Source: Saposhnikovia divaricata
Taxonomy: Eukaryota > Streptophyta > Magnoliopsida > Apiales > Apiaceae
Assembly: GCA_036435485.1 (NCBI GenBank)
Contig: CM071595.1
Span: forward strand, 1,240,001 to 1,304,000
Direction: 5' to 3'
Length of the DNA stretch: 64,000 bases
Shown here: positions 22,290 to 34,795 of the stretch, in pieces
How positions within the stretch are numbered: position 1 is the first letter of the stretch
Layout of the letters: every line of letters starts with the position of its first letter
Notes under the pieces: model-generated
What the model saw: the letters and a program-made list of their open reading frames with translations, nothing else
Told to the model about the DNA's origin: nothing
Databases searched by the model: none
Made by a program: the position numbers and the translations under genes

Positions 22290-24824
22290 TGGTCCGACCC
22301 GATTTTTAACAATATCCCGTGTACTAACCCCTTTGAGAATTTTCCGAAACCCGAGTTTCGATCATATCAGCTCCGATTCCGGTCCGAACTGCGTCAAATA
22401 AAATTTTGTTGAATTCCAATAACCCATAGGAACAAAATATGTAAAAATATCCACAAAATGGTCCGACTCGATTTTTAACAATATCCCGTGTACTAACCCC
22501 TTTGAGGATTATCCAAAAACCGAGTTTTGACTATATAAGCTCCGATACAGGTCTGAATTGTGTCAAATAAAATTTCGTTGAATTCCAATAACCCATAGGA
22601 ACAAAATATTTAAAAATATCAACAAAATGGTCCGACCCGATTTTTAACAATATCCCGTGTACTAACCCCTTTGAGGATTATCCAAAAACCGAGTTTTGAC
22701 TATATCAGCTCCGATTCAGGTCTGAATTGCGTCAAATAAAATTTCGTTGAATTCCAATAACCCATAGGAACAAAATATGTAAAAATATCCTTAAAATGGT
22801 CCGACTCGATTTTTAACAATATCCCGTGTACTAACCACTTTGAGGATTATCCGAAAACAGAGTTTCGTTCATATCAGCTCCGATTCAGGTCTGAATTGCG
22901 TCAAATAAAATTTCGTTGAATTCCAATAACTCATAGGAACAAAATATTTAAAAATATCCACAAAATGGTCCGACCCGATTTTTAACAATATCCCGTGTAC
23001 TAACCCCTTTGAGAATTTTCCGAAAACCGAGTTTCGATCATATCAGCTCCGATTCCGGTCCGAACTGCGTCAAATAAAATTTTGTTGAATTCCAATAACC
23101 CATAGGAACAAAATATGTAAAAATATCCACAAAATGGTCCGACTCGATTTTTAACAATATCCCGTGTACCAACCCCTTTGAGGATTATCCAAAAACCGAG
23201 TTTTGACTATATAAGCTCCGATACAGGTCTGAATTGTGTCAAATAAAATTTCGTTGAATTCCAATAACCCATAGGAACAAAATATTTAAAAATATCAACA
23301 AAATGGTCTGACCCGATTTTTAACAATATCCCGTGTACTAACCCCTTTGAGGATTATCCAAAAACCGAGTTTTGACTATATCAGCTCCGATTCAGGTCTG
23401 AATTGCGTCAAATAAAATTTCGTTGAATTCCAATAACCCATAGGAACAAAATATGTAAAAATATCCTTAAAATGGTCAGACTCGATTTTTAACAATATCC
23501 CGTGTACTAACCACTTTGAGGATTATCCGAAAACACAGTTTCGTTCATATCAGCTCCGATTCAGGTCTGAATTGCGTCAAATAAAATTTCGTTGAATTCC
23601 AATAACTCATAGGAACAAAATATTTAAAAATATCCACAAAATGGTCCGACCCGATTTTTAACAATATCCCGTGTACTAACCCCTTTGAGAATTTTCCGAA
23701 AACCGAGTTTCGATCATATCAGCTCCGATTCCGGTCCGAACTGCGTCAAATAAAATTTTGTTGAATTCCAATAACCCATAGGAACAAAATATGTAAAAAT
23801 ATCCTTAAAATGGTCCGACTCGATTTTTAACAATATCCCGTGTACTAACCACTTTGAGGATTATCCGAAAACCGAGTTTCGTTCATATCAGCTCCGATTC
23901 AGGTCTGAATTGCGTCAAATAAAATTTCGTTGAATTCCAATAACCCATAGGAACAAAATATTTAAAAATATCCACAAAATGGTCAGACCCAATTTTTAAC
24001 AATATCCCGTGTACTAACCCCTTTGAGAATTTTCCGAAAACCGAGTTTCAATCATATCAGCTCCGATTCCGGTCTGAATTGCGTCAAATAAAATTTCGTT
24101 GAATTCCAATAACCCATAGGAACAAAATATTTAAAAATATCCACAAAATGGTCCGACTCAATTTTTACCAATATCCCGTGTACTAACCCCTTTGACGATT
24201 ATCCAAAAACCGAGTTTTGACTATATAAGCTCCGATACAGGTCTGAATTGTGTCAAATAAAATTTCGTTGAATTCCAAAAACCCATAGGAACAAAATATT
24301 TAAAAATATCAATAAAATGGTCCGACCCGATTTTTAACAATATCCCGTGTACTAACCCCTTTGAGGATTATCCAAAAACCGAGTTTTGACTATATCAGCT
24401 CCGATTCAGGTCTGAATTGCGTCAAATAAAATTTCGTTGAATTCCAATAACCCATAGGAACAAAATATGTAAAAATATCCTTAAAATGGTCCGACTCGAT
24501 TTTTAACAATATCCCGTGTACTAACCACTTTGAGGATTATCCGAAAACAGAGTTTCGTTCATATCAGCTCCGATTCAGGTCTGAATTGCGTCAAATAAAA
24601 TTTCGTTGAATTCCAATAACCCATAGGAACAAAATATTTAAAAATATCAACAAAATGGTCCGACCCAATTTTTAACAATATCCCGTGTACTAACCCCTTT
24701 GAGGATTATCCGAAAACCGAGTTTCGTTCATATCAGCTCCGATTCAGGTCTGAATTGCGTCAAATAAAATTTCGTTGAATTCCAATAACCCATAGGAACA
24801 AAATATTTAAAAATATCCACAAAA
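22290..24824 (+). repeat. 15-mer higher-order repeat of the A-B-C-D domain, copy 1 (2535 bp)
   Basis: Order B C D A B C D A B A E C D A hybrid. It begins with the GAAACCC B monomer and includes GTACCAACC (23167), TGGTCTGACCC (23304), AAAACACAG and a C with TTTTTACCAAT, TTTGACGATT and CCAAAAACCC (24275). Two further copies follow head to tail. Confidence 0.88.
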
Positions 24825-27359
24825 TGGTCCGACCCGATTTTTAACAATATCCCGTGTACTAACCCCTTTGAGAATTTTCCGAAACCCGAGTTTCGATCAT
24901 ATCAGCTCCGATTCCGGTCCGAACTGCGTCAAATAAAATTTTGTTGAATTCCAATAACCCATAGGAACAAAATATGTAAAAATATCCACAAAATGGTCCG
25001 ACTCGATTTTTAACAATATCCCGTGTACTAACCCCTTTGAGGATTATCCAAAAACCGAGTTTTGACTATATAAGCTCCGATACAGGTCTGAATTGTGTCA
25101 AATAAAATTTCGTTGAATTCCAATAACCCATAGGAACAAAATATTTAAAAATATCAACAAAATGGTCCGACCCGATTTTTAACAATATCCCGTGTACTAA
25201 CCCCTTTGAGGATTATCCAAAAACCGAGTTTTGACTATATCAGCTCCGATTCAGGTCTGAATTGCGTCAAATAAAATTTCGTTGAATTCCAATAACCCAT
25301 AGGAACAAAATATGTAAAAATATCCTTAAAATGGTCCGACTCGATTTTTAACAATATCCGGTGTACTAACCACTTTGAGGATTATCCGAAAACCGAGTTT
25401 CGTTCATATCAGCTCCGATTCAGGTCTGAATTGCGTCAAATAAAATTTCGTTGAATTCCAATAACTCATAGGAACAAAATATTTAAAAATATCCACAAAA
25501 TGGTCCGACCCGATTTTTAACAATATCCCGTGTACTAACCCCTTTGAGAATTTTCCGAAAACCGAGTTTCGATCATATCAGCTCCGATTCCGGTCCGAAC
25601 TGCGTCAAATAAAATTTTGTTGAATTCCAATAACCCATAGGAACAAAATATGTAAAAATATCCACAAAATGGTCCGACTCGATTTTTAACAATATCCCGT
25701 GTACCAACCCCTTTGAGGATTATCCAAAAACCGAGTTTTGACTATATAAGCTCCGATACAGGTCTGAATTGTGTCAAATAAAATTTCGTTGAATTCCAAT
25801 AACCCATAGGAACAAAATATTTAAAAATATCAACAAAATGGTCTGACCCGATTTTTAACAATATCCCGTGTACTAACCCCTTTGAGGATTATCCAAAAAC
25901 CGAGTTTTGACTATATCAGCTCCGATTCAGGTCTGAATTGCGTCAAATAAAATTTCGTTGAATTCCAATAACCCATAGGAACAAAATATGTAAAAATATC
26001 CTTAAAATGGTCAGACTCGATTTTTAACAATATCCCGTGTACTAACCACTTTGAGGATTATCCGAAAACACAGTTTCGTTCATATCAGCTCCGATTCAGG
26101 TCTGAATTGCGTCAAATAAAATTTCGTTGAATTCCAATAACTCATAGGAACAAAATATTTAAAAATATCCACAAAATGGTCCGACCCGATTTTTAACAAT
26201 ATCCCGTGTACTAACCCCTTTGAGAATTTTCCGAAAACCGAGTTTCGATCATATCAGCTCCGATTCCGGTCCGAACTGCGTCAAATAAAATTTTGTTGAA
26301 TTCCAATAACCCATAGGAACAAAATATGTAAAAATATCCTTAAAATGGTCCGACTCGATTTTTAACAATATCCCGTGTACTAACCACTTTGAGGATTATC
26401 CGAAAACCGAGTTTCGTTCATATCAGCTCCGATTCAGGTCTGAATTGCGTCAAATAAAATTTCGTTGAATTCCAATAACCCATAGGAACAAAATATTTAA
26501 AAATATCCACAAAATGGTTAGACCCAATTTTTAACAATATCCCGTGTACTAACCCCTTTGAGAATTTTCCGAAAACCGAGTTTCAATCATATCAGCTCCG
26601 ATTCCGGTCTGAATTGCGTCAAATAAAATTTCGTTGAATTCCAATAACCCATAGGAACAAAATATTTAAAAATATCCACAAAATGGTCCGACTCAATTTT
26701 TACCAATATCCCGTGTACTAACCCCTTTGACGATTATCCAAAAACCGAGTTTTGACTATATAAGCTCCGATACAGGTCTGAATTGTGTCAAATAAAATTT
26801 CGTTGAATTCCAAAAACCCATAGGAACAAAATATTTAAAAATATCAATAAAATGGTCCGACCCGATTTTTAACAATATCCCGTGTACTAACCCCTTTGAG
26901 GATTATCCAAAAACCGAGTTTTGACTATATCAGCTCCGATTCAGGTCTGAATTGCGTCAAATAAAATTTCGTTGAATTCCAATAACCCATAGGAACAAAA
27001 TATTTAAAAATATCAACAAAATGGTCCGACCCGATTTTTAACAATATCCCGTGTACTAACCCCTTTGAGGATTATCCAAAAACCGAGTTTTGACTATATC
27101 AGCTCCGATTCAGGTCTGAATTGCGTCAAATAAAATTTCGTTGAATTCCAATAACCCATAGGAACAAAATATGTAAAAATATCCTTAAAGTGGTCCGACT
27201 CGATTTTTAACAATATCGCGTGTACTAACCACTTTGAGGATTATCCGAAAACCGAGTTTCGTTCATATCAGCTCCGATTCAGGTCTGAATTGCGTCAAAT
27301 AAAATTTCGTTGAATTCCAATAACCCATAGGAACAAAATATTTAAAAATATCCACAAAA
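24825..27359 (+). repeat. 15-mer higher-order repeat, copy 2 (2535 bp)
   Basis: Same order as copy 1 for the first 13 monomers, with the same markers (25702, 25839, 26810). The last two are D and A rather than A and hybrid. The A at 25332 has CCGGTG, a variant otherwise seen left of 13.1 kb. The E at 26515 begins TGGTTAGACCC. Confidence 0.88.
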
Positions 27360-29894
27360 TGGTCAGACTCGATTTTTAACAATATCCCGTGTACTAACCC
27401 CTTTGAGAATTTTCCGAAAACCGAGTTTCGATCATATCAGCTCCGATTCCGGTCCGAACTGCGTCAAATAAAATTTTGTTGAATTCCAATAACCCATAGG
27501 AACAAAATTTTTAAAAATATCCACAAAATGGTCCGACTCGATTTTTAACAATATCCCGTGTACTAACCCCTTTGAGGATTATCCAAAAACCGAGTTTTGA
27601 CTATATCAGCTCCGATTCAGGTCTGAATTGCGTCAAATAAAATTTCGTTGAATTCCAATAACCCATAGGAACAAAATATTTAAAAATATCAACAAAATGG
27701 TCCGACCCAATTTTTAACAATATCCCGTGTACTAACCCCTTTGAGGATTATCCAAAAACCGAGTTTTGACTATATCAGCTCCGATTCAGGTCTGAATTGC
27801 GTCAAATAAAATTTCGTTGAATTCCAATAACCCATAGGAACAAAATATGTAAAAATATCCTTAAAGTGGTCCTACTCAATTTTTAACAATATCCCGTGTA
27901 CTAACCACTTTGAGGATTATCCGAAAACAGAGTTTCGTTCATATCAGCTCCGATTCAGGTCTGAATTGCGTCAAATAAAATTTCGTTGAATTCCAATAAC
28001 TCATAGGAACAAAATATTTAAAAATATCCACAAAATGGTCCGACCCGATTTTTAACAATATCCCGTGTACTAACCCCTTTGAGAATTTTCCGAAAACCGA
28101 GTTTCGATCATATCAGCTCCGATTCCGGTCCGAACTACGTCAAATAAAATTTTGTTGAATTCCAATAACCCATAGGAACAAAATATGTAAAAATATCCAC
28201 AAAATGGTCCGACTCGATTTTTAACAATATCCCGTGTACCAACCCCTTTGAGGATTATCCAAAAACCGAGTTTTGACTATATAAGCTCCGATACAGGTCT
28301 GAATTGTGTCAAATAAAATTTCGTTGAATTCCAATAACCCATAGGAACAAAATATTTAAAAATATCAACAAAATGGTCCGACCCGATTTTTAACAATATC
28401 CCGTGTACTAACCCCTTTGAGGATTATCCAAAAACCGAGTTTTGACTATATCAGCTCCGATTCAGGTCTGAATTGCGTCAAATAAAATTTCGTTGAATTC
28501 CAATAACCCATAGGAACAAAATATGTAAAAATATCCTTAAAATGGTCAGACTCGATTTTTAGCAATATCCCGTGTACTAACCACTTTGAGGATTATCCGA
28601 AAATAGAGTTTCGTTCATATCAGCTCCGATTCAGGTCTGAATTGCGTCAAATAAAATTTCGTTGAATTCCAATAACTCATTGGAACAAAATATTTAAAAA
28701 TATCCACAAAATGGTCCGACCCGATTTTTAACAATATCCCGTGTACTAACCCCTTTGAGAATTTTCCGAAAACCGAGTTTCGATCATATCAGCTCCGATT
28801 CCGGTCCGAACTGCGTCAAATAAAATTTTGTTGAATTCCAATAACCCATAGGAACAAAATATGTAAAAATATCCTTAAAATGGTCCGACTCGATTTTTAA
28901 CAATATCCCGTGTACTAACCACTTTGAGGATTATCCGAAAACCGAGTTTCGTTCATATCAGCTCCGATTCAGGTCTGAATTGCGTCAAATAAAATTTCGT
29001 TGAATTCCAATAACCCATAGGAACAAAATATTTAAAAATATCCACAAAATGGTCAGACCCAATTTTTAACAATATCCCGTGTACTAACCCCTTTGAGAAT
29101 TTTCCGAAAACCGAGTTTCAATCATATCAGCTCCGATTCCGGTCTGAATTGCGTCAAATAAAATTTCGTTGAATTCCAATAACCCATAGGAACAAAATAT
29201 TTAAAAATATCCATAAAATGGTCCGACTCAATTTTTAACAATATCCCGTGTACTAACCCCTTTGAGGATTATCCAAAAACCGAGTTTTGACTATATAAGC
29301 TCCGATACAGGTCTGAATTGTGTCAAATAAAATTTCGTTGAATTCCAAAAACCCATAGGAACAAAATATTTAAAAATATCAATAAAATGGTCCGACCCGA
29401 TTTTTAACAATATCCCGTGTACTAACCCCTTTGAGGATTATCCAAAAACCGAGTTTTGACTATATCAGCTCCGATTCAGGTCTGAATTGCGTCAAATAAA
29501 ATTTCGTTGAATTCCAATAACCCATAGGAACAAAATATGTAAAAATATCCTTAAAGTGGTCCGACTCGATTTTTAACAATATCCCGTGTACTAACCACTT
29601 TGAGGATTATCCGAAAACCGAGTTTCGTTCATATCAGCTCCGATTCAGGTCTGAATTGCGTCAAATAAAATTTCGTTGAATTCCAATAACCCATAGGAAC
29701 AAAATATTTAAAAATATCCACAAAATGGTCAGACCCGATTTTTAACAATATCCCGTGTACTAACCCCTTTGAGAATTTTCCGAAAACCGAGTTTCAATCA
29801 TATCAGCTCCGATTCCGGTCTGAATTGCGTAAAATAAAATTTCGTTGAATTCCAATAACCCATAGGAACAAAATATTTAAAAATATCCACAAAA
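27360..29894 (+). repeat. 15-mer higher-order repeat, copy 3, diverged (2535 bp)
   Basis: Order B G D A B C D A B A E C D A E. It keeps GTACCAACC (28237) and CCAAAAACCC (29345) at exact 2535-bp steps. Several monomers have been replaced: G at 27529, TCCTACTCAA in the A at 27867, and A-E at the end. The D at 28374 lacks TGGTCTGACCC, and the A at 28543 has AAAATAGAG where copies 1 and 2 have AAAACACAG. Confidence 0.82.
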
Positions 29895-31753
29895 TGGTCC
29901 GACTCGATTTTTAACAATATCCCGTGTACTAACCCCTTTGAGGATTATCCAAAAACCGAGTTTTGACTATATAAGCTCCGATTCAGGTCTGAATTGCGTC
30001 AAATAAAATTTCGTTGAATTCCAATAACCCATAGGAACAAAATATGTAAAAATATCCACAAAATGGTCCGACTCAATTTTTAACAATATCCCGTGTACTA
30101 ACCCCTTTGAGGATTATCCAAAAACCGAGTTTTGACTATATCAGCTCCGATTCAGGTCTGAATTGCGTCAAATAAAATTTCGTTGAATTCCAATAACCCA
30201 TAGGAACAAAATATTTAAAAATATCAACAAAATGGTCCGACCCGATTTTTAACAATATCCCGTGTACTAACCCCTTTGAGGATTATCCAAAAACCGAGTT
30301 TTGACTATATCAGCTCCGATTCAGGTCTGAATTGCGTCAAATAAAATTTCGTTGAATTCCAATAACCCATAGGAACAAAATATGTAAAAATATCCTTAAA
30401 GTGGTCCTACTCAATTTTTAACAATATCCCGTGTACTAACCACTTTGAGGATTATCCGAAAATCGAGTTTCGTTCATATCAGCTCCGATTCAGGTCTGAA
30501 TTGCGTCAAATAAAATTTCGTTGAATTCCAATAACCCATAGGAACAAAATATTTAAAAATATCCACAAAATGGTCAGACCCGATTTTTAACAATATCCCG
30601 TGTACTAACCCCTTTGAGGATTATCCAAAAACCGAGTTTTGACTATATAAGCTCCGATACAGGTCTGAATTGTGTCAAATAAAATTTCGTTGAATTCCAA
30701 AAACCCATAGGAACAAAATATTTAAAAATATCAATAAAATGGTCCGACCCGATTTTTAACAATATCCCGTGTACTAACCCCTTAGAGGATTATCCAAAAA
30801 CCGAGTTTTGACTATATCAGCTCCGATTCAGGTCTGAATTGCGTCAAATAAAATTTCGTTGAATTCCAATAACCCATAGGAACAAAATATGTAAAAATAT
30901 CCTTAAAGTGGTCCGACTCAATTTTTAACAATATCCCGTGTACTAACCCCTTTGAGGATTATCCAAAAACCGAGTTTTGACTATATCAGCTCCGATTCAG
31001 GTCTGAATTGCGTCAAATAAAATTTCGTTGAATTCCAATAACCCATAGGAACAAAATATTTAAAAATATCAACAAAATGGTCCGACCCGATTTTTAACAA
31101 TATCCCGTGTACTAACCCCTTTGAGGATTATCCAAAAACCGAGTTTTGACTATATCAGCTCCGATTCAGGTCTGAATTGCGTCAAATAAAATTTCGTTGA
31201 ATTCCAATAACCCATAGGAACAAAATATGTAAAAATATCCTTAAAGTGGTCCTACTCAATTTTTAACAATATCCCGTGTACTAACCACTTTGAGGATTAT
31301 CCGAAAATCGAGTTTCGTTCATATCAGCTCCGATTCAGGTCTGAATTGCGTCAAATAAAATTTCGTTGAATTCCAATAACCCATAGGAACAAAATATTTA
31401 AAAATATCCACAAAATGGTCCGACTCAATTTTTAACAATATCCCGTGTACTAACCCCTTTGAGGATTATCCAAAAACCGAGTTTTGACTATATAAGCTCC
31501 GATACAGGTCTGAATTGTGTCAAATAAAATTTCGTTGAATTCCAAAAACCCATAGGAACAAAATATTTAAAAATATCAATAAAATGGTCCGACCCGATTT
31601 TTAACAATATCCCGTGTACTAACCCCTTTGAGGATTATCCAAAAACCGAGTTTTGACTATATCAGCTCCGATTCAGGTCTGAATTGCGTCAAATAAAATT
31701 TCGTTGAATTCCAATAACCCATAGGAACAAAATATGTAAAAATATCCTTAAAG
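29895..31753 (+). repeat. Patchwork block F-G-D-A-H/C-D-G-D-A-C-D
   Basis: Eleven monomers. TCCTACTCAA A monomers at 30402 and 31247 lie 5 monomers apart; that at 30402 is 15 monomers from 27867. CCAAAAACCC appears at 30697 and 31542, also 5 monomers apart, so this is a locally shuffled pair of five-monomer units. The D at 30740 has a private CCCTTAGAGG. Confidence 0.78.
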
Positions 31754-32598
31754 TGGTCCGACTCGATTTTTAACAATATCCCGTGTACTAACCACTTTGA
31801 GGATTATCCGAAAACCGAGTTTCGTTCATATCAGCTCCGATTCAGGTCTGAATTGCGTCAAATAAAATTTCGTTGAATTCCAATAACCCATAGGAACAAA
31901 ATATTTAAAAATATCCACAAAATGGTCAGACCCGATTTTTAACAATATCCCGTGTACTAACCCCTTTGAGAATTTTCCGAAAACCGAGTTTCAATCATAT
32001 CAGCTCCGATTCCGGTCTGAATTGCGTAAAATAAAATTTCGTTGAATTCCAATAACCCATAGGAACAAAATATTTAAAAATATCCACAAAATGGTCCGAC
32101 TCGATTTTTAACAATATCCCGTGTACTAACCCCTTTGAGGATTATCCAAAAACCGAGTTTTGACTATATAAGCTCCGATTCAGGTCTGAATTGCGTCAAA
32201 TAAAATTTCGTTGAATTCCAATAACCCATAGGAACAAAATATGTAAAAATATCCACAAAATGGTCCGACTCAATTTTTAACAATATCCCGTGTACTAACC
32301 CCTTTGAGGATTATCCAAAAACCGAGTTTTGACTATATCAGCTCCGATTCAGGTCTGAATTGCGTCAAATAAAATTTCGTTGAATTCCAATAACCCATAG
32401 GAACAAAATATTTAAAAATATCAACAAAATGGTCCGACCCGATTTTTAACAATATCCCGTGTACTAACCCCTTTGAGGATTATCCAAAAACCGAGTTTTG
32501 ACTATATCAGCTCCGATTCAGGTCTGAATTGCATCAAATAAAATTTCGTTGAATTCCAATAACCCATAGGAACAAAATATGTAAAAATATCCTTAAAG
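31754..32598 (+). repeat. 5-mer unit A-E-F-G-D, copy 1 (845 bp)
   Basis: Five monomers repeated directly to the right and also present at 29557..30401, 13 monomers to the left. G has TCCGACTCAA and E has GCGTAAAATA. The D at 32430 has a private TTGCATC. Confidence 0.86.
32261..32429 (+). repeat. Representative type G monomer
   Basis: Group X monomer with a TCCGACTC front, a D-like middle (TTTTGACTATATCAGC, ATTCAGG) and a TTTAAAAATATCAACAAAA tail, always followed by D in the copies checked (3217, 5752, 30064, 30909, 32261, 33106, 55414). The related G' (for example 43922) has the same front and middle but a TGTA..CCTTAAA tail and is followed by A. Confidence 0.8.
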
Positions 32599-33443
32599 TG
32601 GTCCGACTCGATTTTTAACAATATCCCGTGTACTAACCACTTTGAGGATTATCCGAAAACCGAGTTTCGTTCATATCAGCTCCGATTCAGGTCTGAATTG
32701 CGTCAAATAAAATTTCGTTGAATTCCAATAACCCATAGGAACAAAATATTTAAAAATATCCACAAAATGGTCAGACCCGATTTTTAACAATATCCCGTGT
32801 ACTAACCCCTTTGAGAATTTTCCGAAAACCGAGTTTCAATCATATCAGCTCCGATTCCGGTCTGAATTGCGTAAAATAAAATTTCGTTGAATTCCAATAA
32901 CCCATAGGAACAAAATATTTAAAAATATCCACAAAATGGTCCGACTCGATTTTTAACAATATCCCGTGTACTAACCCCTTTGAGGATTATCCAAAAACCG
33001 AGTTTTGACTATATAAGCTCCGATTCAGGTCTGAATTGCGTCAAATAAAATTTCGTTGAATTCCAATAACCCATAGGAACAAAATATGTAAAAATATCCA
33101 CAAAATGGTCCGACTCAATTTTTAACAATATCCCGTGTACTAACCCCTTTGAGGATTATCCAAAAACCGAGTTTTGACTATATCAGCTCCGATTCAGGTC
33201 TGAATTGCGTCAAATAAAATTTCGTTGAATTCCAATAACCCATAGGAACAAAATATTTAAAAATATCAACAAAATGGTCCGACCCGATTTTTAACAATAT
33301 CCCGTGTACTAACCCCTTTGAGGATTATCCAAAAACCGAGTTTTGACTATATCAGCTCCGATTCAGGTCTGAATTGCGTCAAATAAAATTTCGTTGAATT
33401 CCAATAACCCATAGGAACAAAATATGTAAAAATATCCTTAAAG
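32599..33443 (+). repeat. 5-mer unit A-E-F-G-D, copy 2 (845 bp)
   Basis: Same order and variants as 31754..32598 except the private TTGCATC. Its last D (33275) is also the first monomer of the 18-mer that follows. Confidence 0.86.
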
Positions 33444-34457
33444 TGGTCCTACTCAATTTTTAACAATATCCCGTGTACTAACCACTTTGAGGATTATCCG
33501 AAAATCGAGTTTCGTTCATATCAGCTCCGATTCAGGTCTGAATTGCGTCAAATAAAATTTCGTTGAATTCCAATAACCCATAGGAACAAAATATTTAAAA
33601 ATATCCACAAAATGGTCAGACCCGATTTTTAACAATATCCCGTGTACTAACCCCTTTGAGAATTTTCCGAAAACCGAGTTTCAATCATATCAGCTCCGAT
33701 TCCGGTCTGAATTGCGTCAAATAAAATTTCGTTGAATTCCAATAACCCATAGGAACAAAATATTTAAAAATATCCACAAAATGGTCCGACTCAATTTTTA
33801 ACAATATCCCGTGTACTAACCCCTTTGAGGATTATCCAAAAACCGAGTTTTGACTATATAAGCTCCGATTCAGGTCTGAATTGCGTCAAATAAAATTTCG
33901 TTGAATTCCAATAACCCATAGGAACAAAATATGTAAAAATATCCACAAAATGGTCCGACCCGATTTTTAACAATATCCCGTGTACTAACCCCTTTGAGAA
34001 TTTTCCGAAAACCGAGTTTCGATCATATCAGCTCCGATTCCGGTCCGAACTGCGTCAAATAAAATTTGGTTGAATTCCAATAACCCATAGGAACAAAATA
34101 TTTAAAAATATCAACAAAATGGTCCGACCCGATTTTTAACAATATCCCGTGTACTAACCCCTTTGAGGATTATCCAAAAACCGAGTTTTGACTATATCAG
34201 CTCCGATTCAGGTCTGAATTGCGTCAAATAAAATTTCGTTGAATTCCAATAACCCATAGGAACAAAATATGTAAAAATATCCTTAAAGTGGTCCGACTCG
34301 ATTTTTAACAATATCCCGTGTACTAACCACTTTGAGGATTATCCGAAAACCGAGTTTCGTTCATATCAGCTCCGATTCAGGTCTGAATTGCGTCAAATAA
34401 AATTTCGTTGAATTCCAATAACCCATAGGAACAAAATATTTAAAAATATCCACAAAA

Positions 34458-34626
34458 TGGTCAGACCCGATTTTTAACAATATCCCGTGTACTAACCCCT
34501 TTGAGGATTATCCAAAAACCGAGTTTTGACTATATAAGCTCCGATTCAGGTCTGAATTGCGTCAAATAAAATTTCGTTGAATTCCAATAACCCATAGGAA
34601 CAAAATATGTAAAAATATCCACAAAA
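34458..34626 (+). repeat. Representative type H monomer (E/F hybrid)
   Basis: Begins TGGTCAGACCCG like E but from GAGGATTATCCAAAAACC onward is type F (TTTTGACTATATAAG, ATTCAGG, TGTA..CCACAAAA). The breakpoint lies between monomer positions 13 and about 49. It reads as the product of exchange between adjacent E and F monomers that removed one unit. First seen at 11136; a related copy with a C-like back is at 30571; then regular from 34458 to 48484 and from 60991 to 62850. Confidence 0.82.
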
Positions 34627-34795
34627 TGGTCCGACCCGATTTTTAACAATATCCCGTGTACTAACCCCTTTGAGAATTTTCCGAAAACCGAGTTTCGATC
34701 ATATCAGCTCCGATTCCGGTCCGAACTGCGTCAAATAAAATTTCGTTGAATTCCAATAACCCATAGGAACAAAATATTTAAAAATATCAACAAAA
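34627..34795 (+). repeat. Representative type B2' monomer
   Basis: As B2 (CCGAACTGCG, TTTAAAAATATCAACAAAA) but with TTTCGTTGAATTCC, so the GAATTC is kept. Copies at 33951 and 36993 have TTTGGTTG. It usually follows H or F and usually precedes D or F in the 33..48 kb and 60..64 kb blocks. Confidence 0.8.
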
